From contig CAIKMJ010000080.1 in the NCBI GenBank assembly GCA_903828455.1, forward strand, positions 1 through 64,000: DNA of 64,000 bases, written 5' to 3'. This DNA comes from an uncultured Acidobacteriia bacterium (GTDB lineage Bacteria; Acidobacteriota; Terriglobia; Bryobacterales; Bryobacteraceae). Both the position numbers and the translations under genes were made by a program. Each line of letters starts with the position of its first letter. The first letter of the stretch is position 1. Under the pieces are notes generated by a model, which ran no database searches, was not told the origin of the DNA, and saw nothing but the letters and a program-made list of their open reading frames with translations. Shown in pieces: positions 46,475-56,103 of this stretch.

Positions 46475-47539
46475 TCAGGCCGGATCGAGAGTCGGATAGT
46501 CGGTGTAGCCTTTGGGTCCGGGCGTGTAGAAAGCAGATTTATCCGCCTCGGCGAGCGGAGCGTCGCGTTCGAGGCGCGTCACCAGATCCGGATTGGCGAT
46601 GTAGGGGGTGCCGAACACCACGGCATCCGCGCTGCCGCCGGCAAGTGTGGCGTTGGCTTCCGCCTTCCCGAAGCCACCGCCGACGAGCAGCGTACCGGCG
46701 AAGGCTTCGCGCAGTTTGGTTTCGGCTCCGATTCCGGTGCGCATCACGTGAAGGTAGGCCGGATGCAGTGGCGCGATGGCCTGGGCGAGCGCGATGCTGG
46801 CGGGGATCGGATCGGGATCCTGAATGTCGTTGAAGTTCATGCCGGGGCTGATCTTGATGCCGACCTTGCCGGACGAACCGGCGGCGGCAATCATGGCGGC
46901 AAGCGTTTCGACGACGAAGCGGATACGGTTTTCGATGGAGCCCCCGTACGCATCGGTGCGCTGATTGCTGCCGGGCGCGAGGAACTGGTTGGGCAGGTAG
47001 CCGGAAGCGGCGTGGAGTTCGACGCCGTCGAAGCCCGCGGCGAGCGCGTTGCGGGTGGCCTGCGCGTATTCGGCGATGACAGCCGGGATTTCGGCGGTTT
47101 CGAGCGCGCGCGGTTCGTCGTTGGGCTGCATACCCTGGGCATCGGTCCACATCTGGCCGGCGGCGCGGATGGCCGAGGGCGCAACCGGCGCATCGGGAAT
47201 CGTGCGGTTGGCGGAGTGGGCGATGCGGCCGACATGCATGATCTGCAGGAAGATTTTGCCGCCGCGCGCGTGGACCGCCGCGGTGACGGCGCGCCAGGCG
47301 TCGATCTGGGCGTTGTCATAGATGCCGGGCGTGCGCGCGTAGCCGAGGCCGGCGGCGCTGGGCGCGGTGCCCTCCGTGATGATGAGGCCGGCGTCGGCGC
47401 GCGCGCCATAGTATTCGGCGGTGAGCGGTGAGACCACGCCCTTCGCGTCGGCGCGCGAGCGGGTCATCGGAGCCATGACGATTCGGTTGCGAAGAGTGTA
47501 GTCGCCAAGAGCAATTTGCGTGAACAGATCAGTGGGCAC
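46475..47539 (-). CDS. Old-yellow-enzyme family alkene reductase
   Basis: I use the GTG at 47539 (354 residues, VPTDLFTQIALGDYTLRNR), because family members begin here; an upstream ATG at 47617 would overlap the divergent gene. It is a flavin-binding TIM barrel: RIVMAPMTRSRA, LQIMHVGRIAH (His of the substrate site), FDGVELHAASGYLPNQFLAP and GSIENRIRFVVE. These enzymes reduce activated C=C bonds or nitro-esters with NAD(P)H and FMN, as in NemA or xenobiotic reductases. The H-x-x-x pairing of the active site (His-Asn type) is uncertain. It is divergent from the DapA-like gene. Confidence 0.88.
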   Translation of the reverse strand: MPTDLFTQIALGDYTLRNRIVMAPMTRSRADAKGVVSPLTAEYYGARADAGLIITEGTAPSAAGLGYARTPGIYDNAQIDAWRAVTAAVHARGGKIFLQIMHVGRIAHSANRTIPDAPVAPSAIRAAGQMWTDAQGMQPNDEPRALETAEIPAVIAEYAQATRNALAAGFDGVELHAASGYLPNQFLAPGSNQRTDAYGGSIENRIRFVVETLAAMIAAAGSSGKVGIKISPGMNFNDIQDPDPIPASIALAQAIAPLHPAYLHVMRTGIGAETKLREAFAGTLLVGGGFGKAEANATLAGGSADAVVFGTPYIANPDLVTRLERDAPLAEADKSAFYTPGPKGYTDYPTLDPA

Positions 47540-47610
47540 GTGATGTGGATGCTGTGCGGCGGCTGCGGGATTCACCGGATCGGTGGTAGCCTGACAATCG
47601 CATAGAGACG

Positions 47611-48537
47611 ATGGCACGCGCGGGGCGACAACTCGAACTGAAGGGCGTAATCGCGTCGGCGGTGACGCCGCACCGCGACGGGTCAGAGGACCCGGATTAT
47701 TCCTCCTGCCTCGACATGCTGGACTTTCTGGCGGCGGGCGGGGCGAAGGCGATCTGTCTGCTCGACGGCGTCGGCGAGTTTTTCAACTACGGCTTTGCGG
47801 ACCGGCAGCGGCTGGTGTATCTGGCGGCCAAGCGCAGTCGCGTGCCGCTGATGGTGGGTGTTGGACACACCACGCTGGCCGGGGCAGTCCAACTCGCCGA
47901 GGAGGCGATCGGGGCCGGCGCGGACGGGTTGTTGCTGATGCCGCCCTACTTCTTCGGGTACGAACAGCCGGAGGTGGAGGCGTTCTATCGCGAGTTTGCG
48001 GCCGAGACGCGCGAGGCGGTGCCGCTGCTGATCGCGAATGCCCCGCGGAATGCCACGGGCCTTGCGGTGGACACCGTGCGGCGGTTGCTCGATACGGGGC
48101 GATTTGCGGGCGTGAGCGATGCGAGCGGCGATGCTGCTTATTTCGAAGAGCTGGCAGGGCTGAAACGCGAGCGGGATTTCGCCCTCGTGACGGCCGACGA
48201 CGCGACCGCGGCGCGGGCGTTGAGAAGCGGAGCCGACGCGTGGCTGTCGCCTGCCGCATGCGCCGTGCCGGAACTGGCATCGGGATTGGCGGAGGCGATC
48301 GCGCGGGGAGAAGAACTCGTGGAGGCCGAAGCGGCGTTCGATGAATTGATGCACTGGATCGGGCGGTTTCCTGCGCCGGCGGGGATCAAGCGCGCGGTGG
48401 AGTTGCGCGGGCAGAAGGCGGGGCCTCCGCTGGTGCCGCTGTCGCCGGCAACCGGGCAGGCGATGGATGAGTTTGCCGAGTGGTTCCGGGAATGGTTCAA
48501 AGCCCGGCAGGCGGGCAGTGGAAAGGCGGGCCGGTAG
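47611..48537 (+). CDS. DapA-like protein lacking the Schiff-base lysine and catalytic tyrosine
   Basis: This 308-residue protein has the dihydrodipicolinate synthase/N-acetylneuraminate lyase fold: GVIASAVTPHRDGSED at the start, LLMPPYFFGY in the middle. Where the family has G-[IV]-K-D-[AS]-S-G-D, this protein reads GVSDASGD, so the Schiff-base lysine is S169. Where the family has Y-N-x-P, it reads IANAP, so the tyrosine is A142. The 'GTTGE' substrate loop is also altered (GVGEFF). It therefore cannot act as a normal aldolase. Its TAG is directly followed by the GTG start of a PLP decarboxylase, which suggests joint function. Confidence 0.82.
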   Translation: MARAGRQLELKGVIASAVTPHRDGSEDPDYSSCLDMLDFLAAGGAKAICLLDGVGEFFNYGFADRQRLVYLAAKRSRVPLMVGVGHTTLAGAVQLAEEAIGAGADGLLLMPPYFFGYEQPEVEAFYREFAAETREAVPLLIANAPRNATGLAVDTVRRLLDTGRFAGVSDASGDAAYFEELAGLKRERDFALVTADDATAARALRSGADAWLSPAACAVPELASGLAEAIARGEELVEAEAAFDELMHWIGRFPAPAGIKRAVELRGQKAGPPLVPLSPATGQAMDEFAEWFREWFKARQAGSGKAGR

Positions 48538-49917
48538 GTGGAAGAGTTTCGCGAATGGGGCCACAGGCTCGTCGACTGGGTGGCCGATTACTTGCAAAAT
48601 GCCGGCGAGCGCCCGGTGCTGCATTCGGTACGGCCCAATGACATCGTCAACGCGCTGCCGGCGCGCGGGCCGGAGCAGGGCGAACCGATGGAGCGCATCT
48701 GGGCCGACTTTGAGAAGATCGTTCTGCCCGGCGTGACGCACTGGAATCACCCGAATTTTCTGGCGTACTTTGCCAATACGTCGGCGCCGCCCGCCATTCT
48801 GGCGGAGTTCGTGGCGGCGGCGCTGAATGCGAACGGCATTCTGTGGAAGACTTCGCCGGCAGTGACGGAACTCGAAGTCGTTACGCTGCGCTGGCTGCTC
48901 GACTGGCTCGGACTTCCCGCCGAATGGTTCGGCATGATTCTGGATACGGCGTCGACCAGCACGCTGCATGCGCTGGCGGCGGCGCGCGTGCATGTGGCGC
49001 CGGAGACGCGCGACGCCGGGGCCCCGCCGAACCTGGTGGTGTACTGCTCCGATCAGGCGCATTCTTCCGTGGAGAAGGGCGCGATGGCGCTGGGCTTCGG
49101 ACGGCGGCAGGTACGGCTTATCGCGTCGGACGAAGCATTTCGCATGCGCGCGGATGCGCTGCAGGAGACGATCCGGCGGGATCGCGCGGCGGGGCTGCTG
49201 CCGTGCTGCGTCGTGGCGACGGTGGGGACGACCTCGACGACGAGCGTGGATCCGGTGCGCGCGATTGCCGAGGTGGCCGAGCGCGAGGGGCTGTGGCTGC
49301 ACGTGGATGCGGCCTACGCGGGGTCCGCGGCGGTGGCGCCGGAGCTGCGCTGGCTGCTCGATGGCTGCGAGCGGGCCGATTCGCTGGTCTTCAATCCGCA
49401 CAAATGGCTGATGGTGCCGGTGGACTGCAGCGTGCTGTATTCGCGGCATCCGGAAACCCTGCAGCGAGCGTTTTCCCTGGTGCCGCCGATCCTGAACACA
49501 ACCGACGGCGGGCTGAACATGATGGATTACGGAGTTCCGCTGGGGCGGCGCTTCCGGTCCCTCAAACTTTGGTTCGTGCTTCGCTACTACGGGCGAGAGG
49601 GGCTGGCGCAGGTGATCCGCGAGCAGGTGGCAATGACGGCGGAGCTGCGGGACCGGATTGCGGCGGATTCGCGCTTTGAAATTTGCGCGCCGTGCAACTT
49701 GTCGGTGGTGTGCTTCCGTTTACGCGGAACGAACGAAGCCAATTCGCGGTTATTAGAAGCGGTCAACCGCGGCGGGCGCTTCTTCCTGTCGCAGACGGTG
49801 CTGGGCGGGCGCGTGGTGCTGCGGATCGCGGTGGGCAATATGTGGACGAAGCGCGAGACGCTGGACGCGGTTTGGGGAGAGATCGAGCGGCTGGCTCGAA
49901 CTGCATTTCCTGAATAG
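48538..49917 (+). CDS. Group II PLP-dependent amino-acid decarboxylase
   Basis: This 459-residue enzyme belongs to the aromatic-L-amino-acid/glutamate decarboxylase group. The PLP lysine is K289 in VFNPHKWLM; other segments are THWNHPNFLAYFANTSAPP, DQAHSSVEKGAMALG and LHVDAAYAGSAAV. Length and order match bacterial tryptophan/phenylalanine decarboxylase-type proteins; the real substrate is unknown. The start is GTG, immediately after the stop of the DapA-like gene, so both are translated from one mRNA. It converges on the VapC gene. Confidence 0.88.
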   Translation: MEEFREWGHRLVDWVADYLQNAGERPVLHSVRPNDIVNALPARGPEQGEPMERIWADFEKIVLPGVTHWNHPNFLAYFANTSAPPAILAEFVAAALNANGILWKTSPAVTELEVVTLRWLLDWLGLPAEWFGMILDTASTSTLHALAAARVHVAPETRDAGAPPNLVVYCSDQAHSSVEKGAMALGFGRRQVRLIASDEAFRMRADALQETIRRDRAAGLLPCCVVATVGTTSTTSVDPVRAIAEVAEREGLWLHVDAAYAGSAAVAPELRWLLDGCERADSLVFNPHKWLMVPVDCSVLYSRHPETLQRAFSLVPPILNTTDGGLNMMDYGVPLGRRFRSLKLWFVLRYYGREGLAQVIREQVAMTAELRDRIAADSRFEICAPCNLSVVCFRLRGTNEANSRLLEAVNRGGRFFLSQTVLGGRVVLRIAVGNMWTKRETLDAVWGEIERLARTAFPE

Positions 49918-49976
49918 TAAGCGAGTCCCGGGAAAAGTTCGACGCCATTTCCGGGCCCGAATGCTCATCTATCGCT

Positions 49977-49994
49977 GCCTGGCTGAAACCAGGC
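49977..49994. terminator. Perfect 6-bp hairpin between convergent decarboxylase and VapC genes
   Basis: GCCTGG and CCAGGC pair across a CTGAAA loop, and outer CTATC/GATAG bases at 49970 and 50003 could extend the structure. No T-run follows. It lies in the 120-base gap between two converging stops. Confidence 0.3.
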
Positions 49995-50037
49995 GCACCC
50001 GGATGATAGTGTTTCCCATAGCGCTCGGCGGGCGCCG

Positions 50038-50427
50038 CTATCGAACCACTCGTACGGTGTCCGACGCGTAGTTCGGAATCGCGCCGTCCGTGGTCACGAG
50101 GGTCATGTCTTCCGCGATCGACTGGGCGATCAAAGCGCGATCGAACGGGTCCTGATGGATCGGCGGCAGCGAGGAGATTGCGGCGATGTGTTCGGGGCGA
50201 AGCAGCAGCGGTCGCAACCCGAGGGCATCGAGCGAATGAGTGAACCATTGCCGCGGATCGCCTACGTCAATCATTCCTTTCGTGGATTTGATGGTGACTT
50301 CCCAGTAAACGACCACACTCAGGAATGCCGGCCCCTTCTCGATTGCCGCTTTCACCGGCGCGGAAAGGAGTTCCGGTGTACTCATCGCGAGCAGCGCGAC
50401 GTTTGTATCGAGTAAGTAGCCTTTCAA
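50038..50427 (-). CDS. vapC: PIN-domain toxin (VapC-like)
   Basis: This 129-residue protein uses a TTG start at 50427, directly after the antitoxin gene. It has the PIN-domain acidic residues: Asp in LLDTNV, Glu in YWEVTIK, Asp in DPFDRALIAQ and Asp in LVTTDGAI. PIN toxins are ribonucleases that cut tRNA or rRNA and are held in check by the partner antitoxin. The start is 10 bases after the antitoxin stop, so translation is probably coupled. An upstream in-frame start would run through the antitoxin gene and is less likely. Confidence 0.85.
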   Translation of the reverse strand: MKGYLLDTNVALLAMSTPELLSAPVKAAIEKGPAFLSVVVYWEVTIKSTKGMIDVGDPRQWFTHSLDALGLRPLLLRPEHIAAISSLPPIHQDPFDRALIAQSIAEDMTLVTTDGAIPNYASDTVRVVR

Positions 50428-50437
50428 GATCCACCCG

Positions 50438-50668
50438 TCAGAATCCACCCGAAAGAAATGTATCGACGTCAATCGGTTGATCCCAGCCGGGCTTGAGATG
50501 GATTCGTCCGCGCATCGTTCCGAAGCGGACAGACCGGCCCTCGGGTGGCGGCGGGACGAGTCGCGCAACGGGCTTGCCGTTACGCGTGATGAGGACATCT
50601 TCGCCGGCTTCGACGGACCGAAGCAGTTCGGAGAGATGGTTTTTGGCGTCGGCGACGGAGACATCCAT
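50438..50668 (-). CDS. Phd/YefM-type antitoxin
   Basis: This 76-residue protein has the Phd/YefM N-terminal pattern: MDVSVADAKNHLSELLRSVE, then EDVLITRNGKPVARLVPP. It forms the DNA-binding dimer; the C-terminal ~30 residues would cover the toxin. It is first in the operon, so the pair is expected to repress its own promoter. The promoter region is within the gap to groES (50669 on). Confidence 0.88.
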   Translation of the reverse strand: MDVSVADAKNHLSELLRSVEAGEDVLITRNGKPVARLVPPPPEGRSVRFGTMRGRIHLKPGWDQPIDVDTFLSGGF

Positions 50669-50938
50669 AACTTTGATTATAGCCAGAAAAAATAGCCAAC
50701 TCGGGTGGCTCGCTCAAAGCGCCATGATGAGCGTGGTTCCGGCCGCGGGTCGTGGCCCTGGTAATATAGTCGGCCTCGTCTGGGATGTCGAGGGTGGAGC
50801 GCACAAGCGCATGTTAGTACAAGAGCATAGAGGATCGGCGCGCCAGTCGGTGCGGCCATTTGGTAAGATTACCTGAGTCTGATTCTATCAAGTCAATAAA
50901 TATTTTCCCTGTCATATCAATCGCTTGCGCTCTGTTGT
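50669..50938. other. Gap between VapBC and groES without a gene
   Basis: The stretch must carry the antitoxin promoter (minus strand) and the distal promoter of groESL. I see no convincing ORF, RNA or repeat. AT-rich tracts lie near 50895-50915 (AATAAATATTTT). Confidence 0.4.
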
Positions 50939-50965
50939 CTGGCACTCGCCCGGGGAGTGTGCTAA
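50939..50965 (+). promoter_or_regulatory. CIRCE-like HrcA operator of groESL
   Basis: The arms CTGGCACTC and GTGTGCTAA are separated by exactly nine bases. Against the CIRCE consensus TTAGCACTC-N9-GAGTGCTAA they match 7 of 9 and 8 of 9 bases. It lies 113 bases upstream of groES. HrcA binding here would repress chaperonin genes until heat stress; hrcA itself is not in this window. Confidence 0.8.
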
Positions 50966-51078
50966 TAATGGTCGTGGGAAGGGCTGCGGTCGTCCGCAGT
51001 ATTCCCAAATTGGGCTCGGCCCCTAAGATTTCACAAGTTTACCGATTCTCAACTCAACCTATTTGGAGGTTCAACGTA

Positions 51079-51399
51079 ATGAACATTCGTCCGCTCTATG
51101 ACCGCATCGTGGTCAAGCGTCTCGACAACGAAGCTGAAAAGACCAGTGGTGGGCTTTTCATCCCCGACAGTGCAAAAGAAAAGCCGCAGGAAGGCCTCGT
51201 CGTCTCCGTCGGCAAGGGCAAGCGCCTCGAAGACGGTAAGGTTGTGGCGCTCGACGTTGCGCCCGGCGACAAGATCCTGTTCGGCAAGTACTCCGGCAGC
51301 GAAATCAAGCTGGACGGAGAAGAGTTCCTGATCATGCGTGAGGATGAAGTCCTCGGCATCCTCGACAGCAAGCCCGCGGCCGCCAAAAAGGCCAGCTAG
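51079..51399 (+). CDS. groES: Co-chaperonin GroES
   Basis: This 106-residue protein starts [18 protein letters not shown], with GGAGG eight bases upstream of the ATG. It has the mobile loop ([20 protein letters not shown]) and the beta-barrel strands of Cpn10. It caps the GroEL cavity. It lies 37 bases upstream of groEL in the usual operon, behind a CIRCE-like operator. The length is slightly longer than E. coli GroES, from a Lys/Ala-rich tail. Confidence 0.97.
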   Translation: MNIRPLYDRIVVKRLDNEAEKTSGGLFIPDSAKEKPQEGLVVSVGKGKRLEDGKVVALDVAPGDKILFGKYSGSEIKLDGEEFLIMREDEVLGILDSKPAAAKKAS

Positions 51400-51415
51400 T
51401 TCAGTCCCTCAGTAA

Positions 51416-53065
<1,650 letters not shown>

Positions 53066-53125
53066 GAAGCCTGCCGGACGGCGCGGCGCTTCGGCGCTGA
53101 ACCTGTCCGGCAATCCTGTACGACG

Positions 53126-53162
53126 AAAGCCGCGGCCCCCGCAAGGGTGTCGCGGCTTTTTT
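53126..53162 (+). terminator. Rho-independent terminator of groESL
   Basis: AAAGCCGCG and CGCGGCTTT pair across a loop and are followed by a run of T. It starts about 60 bases after the groEL stop. The A-tract before the stem means that it could also work on the opposite strand for the hydrolase gene ending at 53190. Confidence 0.85.
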
Positions 53163-53189
53163 ACGTCAGAGCATTTTGTATCAGAGCTT

Positions 53190-53822
53190 CTAATGTCCGA
53201 ACCAGGGCACCAACGAATTGGCTTCGTTTTTTCCGCGCGCCAGGTCGTGACCTGCCCCCGGTACCGTGCGGAGCTCCGTTCGTGCCTCGATCAGACTCAA
53301 CGCGGCGCGCATTTCTTCGGGCGAGCCGAACGGATCCTTTGTGCCATGCACGAACAGGGCCGGCGTCCGCAGGGCGGGGAAGTGAGCCGTACGGAGTTGC
53401 TCCGGCCTCTTCGGTGGGTGCAGCGGGTAGGAGAGCAACAACAGGGCATCGGCGAGCCCCGGGGCTTCGGCGGCGAGGATAGTCGCCTGACGCCCTCCAT
53501 ACGAGTGACCGCCGAGCACGACTTTGCTCGCCCCGCGGCTGCGCATCATCGCGACGGCCTCGCGGAGTCCTTCACGATCCTGCGCGGCCGCCGAGGGGTG
53601 CGGAGGACCGGACGGTCGCTTTTGGCGAAATGGCAGGTCGCAGCGGAGCACCGTCCATCCGGCGGCGCAAAATGCGTCGGCGACGCCCACCAGCAGGAGC
53701 GCGGCGGCGTTGCTGCCGGCGCCGTGAGTGAGGACGAGGGCCTCGCCGGTGGCCTCGGCGGGTTCATGGAGGAAACCGCTCACGGAGCCCTCCCCAACCG
53801 TCACGAGTTGTTTTTCAAGCAA
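53190..53822 (-). CDS. Small alpha/beta-hydrolase, KANL3/Tex30-like
   Basis: This 210-residue protein has an alpha/beta-hydrolase fold: ALVLTHGAGSN (oxyanion region), the nucleophile elbow GGHSYGGRQA, Asp in HGTKDPFG and His in GAGHDLARG. The order and short size match the KANL3/Tex30 hydrolase-like group; substrate unknown. The first codon is TTG; a GTG six codons downstream (53804) is an alternative start. It is divergent from an outer-membrane-like gene with only about 35 bases between starts. Confidence 0.8.
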   Translation of the reverse strand: MLEKQLVTVGEGSVSGFLHEPAEATGEALVLTHGAGSNAAALLLVGVADAFCAAGWTVLRCDLPFRQKRPSGPPHPSAAAQDREGLREAVAMMRSRGASKVVLGGHSYGGRQATILAAEAPGLADALLLLSYPLHPPKRPEQLRTAHFPALRTPALFVHGTKDPFGSPEEMRAALSLIEARTELRTVPGAGHDLARGKNEANSLVPWFGH

Positions 53823-53857
53823 ACTTCAGTCCTTCTGTATAAAATAGTGCAGCCGCA

Positions 53858-54631
53858 ATGAAACTCGAAATCTCTCTTTTGGGACTGGTGGCGCTTGGCC
53901 TGCTCGCCGCGCCGGTGATGAGCTTCGCTCAGACGGATGAGATCCAGGTGTACGACGCCGCCATCGCCGATAAAGGCAAGGCCAATCTCATGATCCACAG
54001 CAACTTTACCCCGCGCGGACAGAAGGAGCCGTCGTTTCCCGGCGCCGTGCAGTCCAACCATACCTTTGTCGGTGTGGCGGAGTGGGCTTACGGGGTGACG
54101 GACTGGTTTGAACAGGGACTGTATCTGCCGCTTTACAGCTTTTCGCCCAACGACGGCGCGACGTATAACGGCTTCAAGCTGCGCTCCCTGTTCGTCACGC
54201 CGCACGCCGATGAGCGGAAGTTTTTCTACGGCGTGAACTTTGAATTCAGCGTGAACCAGAAGCAGTGGGACTCGCGGCGAATCACCTCGGAAGTGCGGCC
54301 TATCGTGGGCTGGCATCTGAAGCCTGTCGATATCATCGTTAATCCGATCATGGACACGTCGTACACCGGCGGATTCCGGGGCCTCGACTTCGCGCCCGCT
54401 ATGCGCGTCGCCTGGGGAGTGTCGGAAAAGTGGAAAGTGGCTGCAGAGCATTATGCCGACTACGGCCAGTTCCGCGACATCCACGGCGCGAGCGAGCAGA
54501 CGCACCAGATCTGGGCCGTGGTCAATCATGAGGGCAAGACCATCAACGTCGAGACGGGAATCGGCTTCGGGTTGACGGCGGCGTCCGACAAAGTAACGCT
54601 GAAGCTGATGCTGTCGCGGGATCTGAACTAA
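53858..54631 (+). CDS. Outer-membrane-barrel-like exported protein
   Basis: This 257-residue protein has a signal peptide (about 1-25, ending MSFAQ). The rest alternates short polar and aromatic stretches such as HTFVGVAEWAYGVTDWFEQG, FFYGVNFEF and GIGFGLTAASDKVTLKLML. This is the look of a small beta-barrel related to 'outer membrane transporter/phenol MetA-pathway' type proteins. No Walker, Cys or catalytic motif is visible; function unknown. TATAAA at 53838-53843 is a possible -10, which would give a very short leader. XdhC follows 33 bases downstream. Confidence 0.7.
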   Translation: MKLEISLLGLVALGLLAAPVMSFAQTDEIQVYDAAIADKGKANLMIHSNFTPRGQKEPSFPGAVQSNHTFVGVAEWAYGVTDWFEQGLYLPLYSFSPNDGATYNGFKLRSLFVTPHADERKFFYGVNFEFSVNQKQWDSRRITSEVRPIVGWHLKPVDIIVNPIMDTSYTGGFRGLDFAPAMRVAWGVSEKWKVAAEHYADYGQFRDIHGASEQTHQIWAVVNHEGKTINVETGIGFGLTAASDKVTLKLMLSRDLN

Positions 54632-54649
54632 TACAGGCCCGGTTCCCGA

Positions 54650-54655
54650 TATAAT
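54650..54655 (+). promoter_or_regulatory. Perfect -10 hexamer TATAAT before xdhC
   Basis: The hexamer ends nine bases before the ATG at 54665, so transcription would start close to the start codon and the mRNA would have almost no leader. No good -35 element was found. Confidence 0.35.
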
Positions 54656-54664
54656 CAGGTTGTA

Positions 54665-55501
54665 ATGGATGTTTTCGACGAACTGACGCGGCTGCGCAAC
54701 GACGGGCAAAAGTGCGCGCTGGCGACGATTGTGCAGGTACGCGGCTCGATTCCGAGCTTTGAAAGCGCCAAGCTGCTGGTGCGCGAAGACGGGTCGATGG
54801 TGGGTACTATCGGCGGCGGTTGCGTGGAAGCGGAAGTGTGGAATGCGGCGCGCGAGGTGATTGCGACGGAAAAGCCGCGGCACATGTCGTTCAACCTGGG
54901 GCAGGATGCGGCGTACGATAACGGGCTCATCTGTGGAGGCCAACTGGACGTGTTCGTGGAGTGCATCTCACCGCAGCCGGCCGCGATGATCTTCGGCGGC
55001 GGCCACATTTCGAAGAGCCTGGCGAAGGTGCTGGATCTGGCGGGCTTCCGCGTGTCGGTGATCGACGATCGCGAGGCGTTTGCAAATCGCGAACGTTTTC
55101 CCGAAGCCGCCGAAGTGCATGCCGAAGACTACGAGGCCGTGTTTCCGAAGCTGAACGTGAACGAATCCACTTACATTGTGATCGTGACGCGCGGCCATCG
55201 CGACGACATGCGGGTTTTGAAATGGGCGGTGACCACGCGGGCCCGCTACATATCGATGATTGGCAGCAAACGGAAAGTGATTTCGGTGATCAAAGAGCTG
55301 GAAAAAGAAGGTACGCCCAAAGAGGCATTCGAGCGGGTGTACGCGCCGATGGGCTTCGAGATCGGGGCAATTACGCCGGAAGAGATTGCGATTTCGGTGG
55401 GGGCCGAGATGGTGGCGATGCGGCGGATTCCGGAAGGCGGGTGGCGCACGCTGTCGAAGTCGGTGTTCGCCGATGAGCACCTGAGCGCCCACCTGAAGTG
55501 A
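54665..55501 (+). CDS. xdhC: XdhC/CoxI family protein
   Basis: This 278-residue protein has the XdhC_CoxI N-terminal domain (VRGSIPSFESAKLLV, IGGGCVEAEVW) and the C-terminal Rossmann-like XdhC_C domain (MIFGGGHISKSLAKVLDLAG, IGSKRKV, GFEIGAITPEEIAISVGAE). XdhC binds and sulfurates molybdenum cofactor and delivers it to xanthine-dehydrogenase-family enzymes. The next gene overlaps its TGA by four bases and encodes a MobA/MocA-like nucleotidyltransferase, a usual partner. The target molybdoenzyme is not in this window. Confidence 0.92.
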   Translation: MDVFDELTRLRNDGQKCALATIVQVRGSIPSFESAKLLVREDGSMVGTIGGGCVEAEVWNAAREVIATEKPRHMSFNLGQDAAYDNGLICGGQLDVFVECISPQPAAMIFGGGHISKSLAKVLDLAGFRVSVIDDREAFANRERFPEAAEVHAEDYEAVFPKLNVNESTYIVIVTRGHRDDMRVLKWAVTTRARYISMIGSKRKVISVIKELEKEGTPKEAFERVYAPMGFEIGAITPEEIAISVGAEMVAMRRIPEGGWRTLSKSVFADEHLSAHLK

Positions 55502-56103
55502 GCAGCACAGAGTTGAAGGCTGCGGGGATCATTCTGGCGGCAGGTGAATCGCGGCGCATGGGGCGCCCGAAGGCGCTGTTGCCATTCCGTGAAGGGACGT
55601 TTGTTTCCGAGATCGCGGCCGTGCTCGGCGAGCAGTGTACGCCGGTGATCGCGGTATTCGGATTCGACGCCGCGCGGGTCATCCGGCAGGCCAAGGGCCC
55701 GTTCACGAGGGTGGAAAATCCCGACTACCGAAAAGGAATGCTGACGTCGCTGCAGGCAGGTCTGCGGGCGGTGCCGGCGGATTGCGACGCCGTCATGTTC
55801 ACGCTGGTGGATCATCCGGCGGTTGAGTCCTCCACGGTGGCGGCATTGTACGGAGCGGCGGCGCGCTCCGATGCGCCCATTGTCATTCCGCGGCGGCAGG
55901 GCAGGCGCGGGCATCCGGTGCTGATCCGGCGCGCGATTGTGGCGGAGTTCCTCGCCGAACCCGCCGAACACATGGTTCGCGATGTGATCGACCGTCACGC
56001 CGCGGAGATTCTCTACCTTGAAGTGGAGGACAGCGGAATTTCCGACGACATCGATACGCCGGAATTGTATGAGCAATTGCTGGCGCGCGAGGCCGGCCAA
56101 TAA
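55498..56103 (+). CDS. MobA/MocA-like molybdenum-cofactor nucleotidyltransferase
   Basis: This 201-residue protein starts at a GTG overlapping the xdhC stop (GTGA). The nucleotide-binding motif is AAGIILAAGESRRMGRPKAL, followed by VENPDYRKGMLTSLQAGL and the Mg-binding DAVMFTLVDHPAV. Relatives transfer CMP or GMP to molybdopterin; the xdhC neighbour favours the cytidylyltransferase MocA type used for xanthine-dehydrogenase-family enzymes. The AsmA-like gene begins directly at its stop. Confidence 0.88.
   Translation: MSSTELKAAGIILAAGESRRMGRPKALLPFREGTFVSEIAAVLGEQCTPVIAVFGFDAARVIRQAKGPFTRVENPDYRKGMLTSLQAGLRAVPADCDAVMFTLVDHPAVESSTVAALYGAAARSDAPIVIPRRQGRRGHPVLIRRAIVAEFLAEPAEHMVRDVIDRHAAEILYLEVEDSGISDDIDTPELYEQLLAREAGQ

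Noticed and set aside
50860-51078. N-terminal extension of groES back to 50860
   Set aside because: GroES begins MNIRPLYDR, and a GGAGG precedes the ATG at 51079. The extension runs through the CIRCE element.
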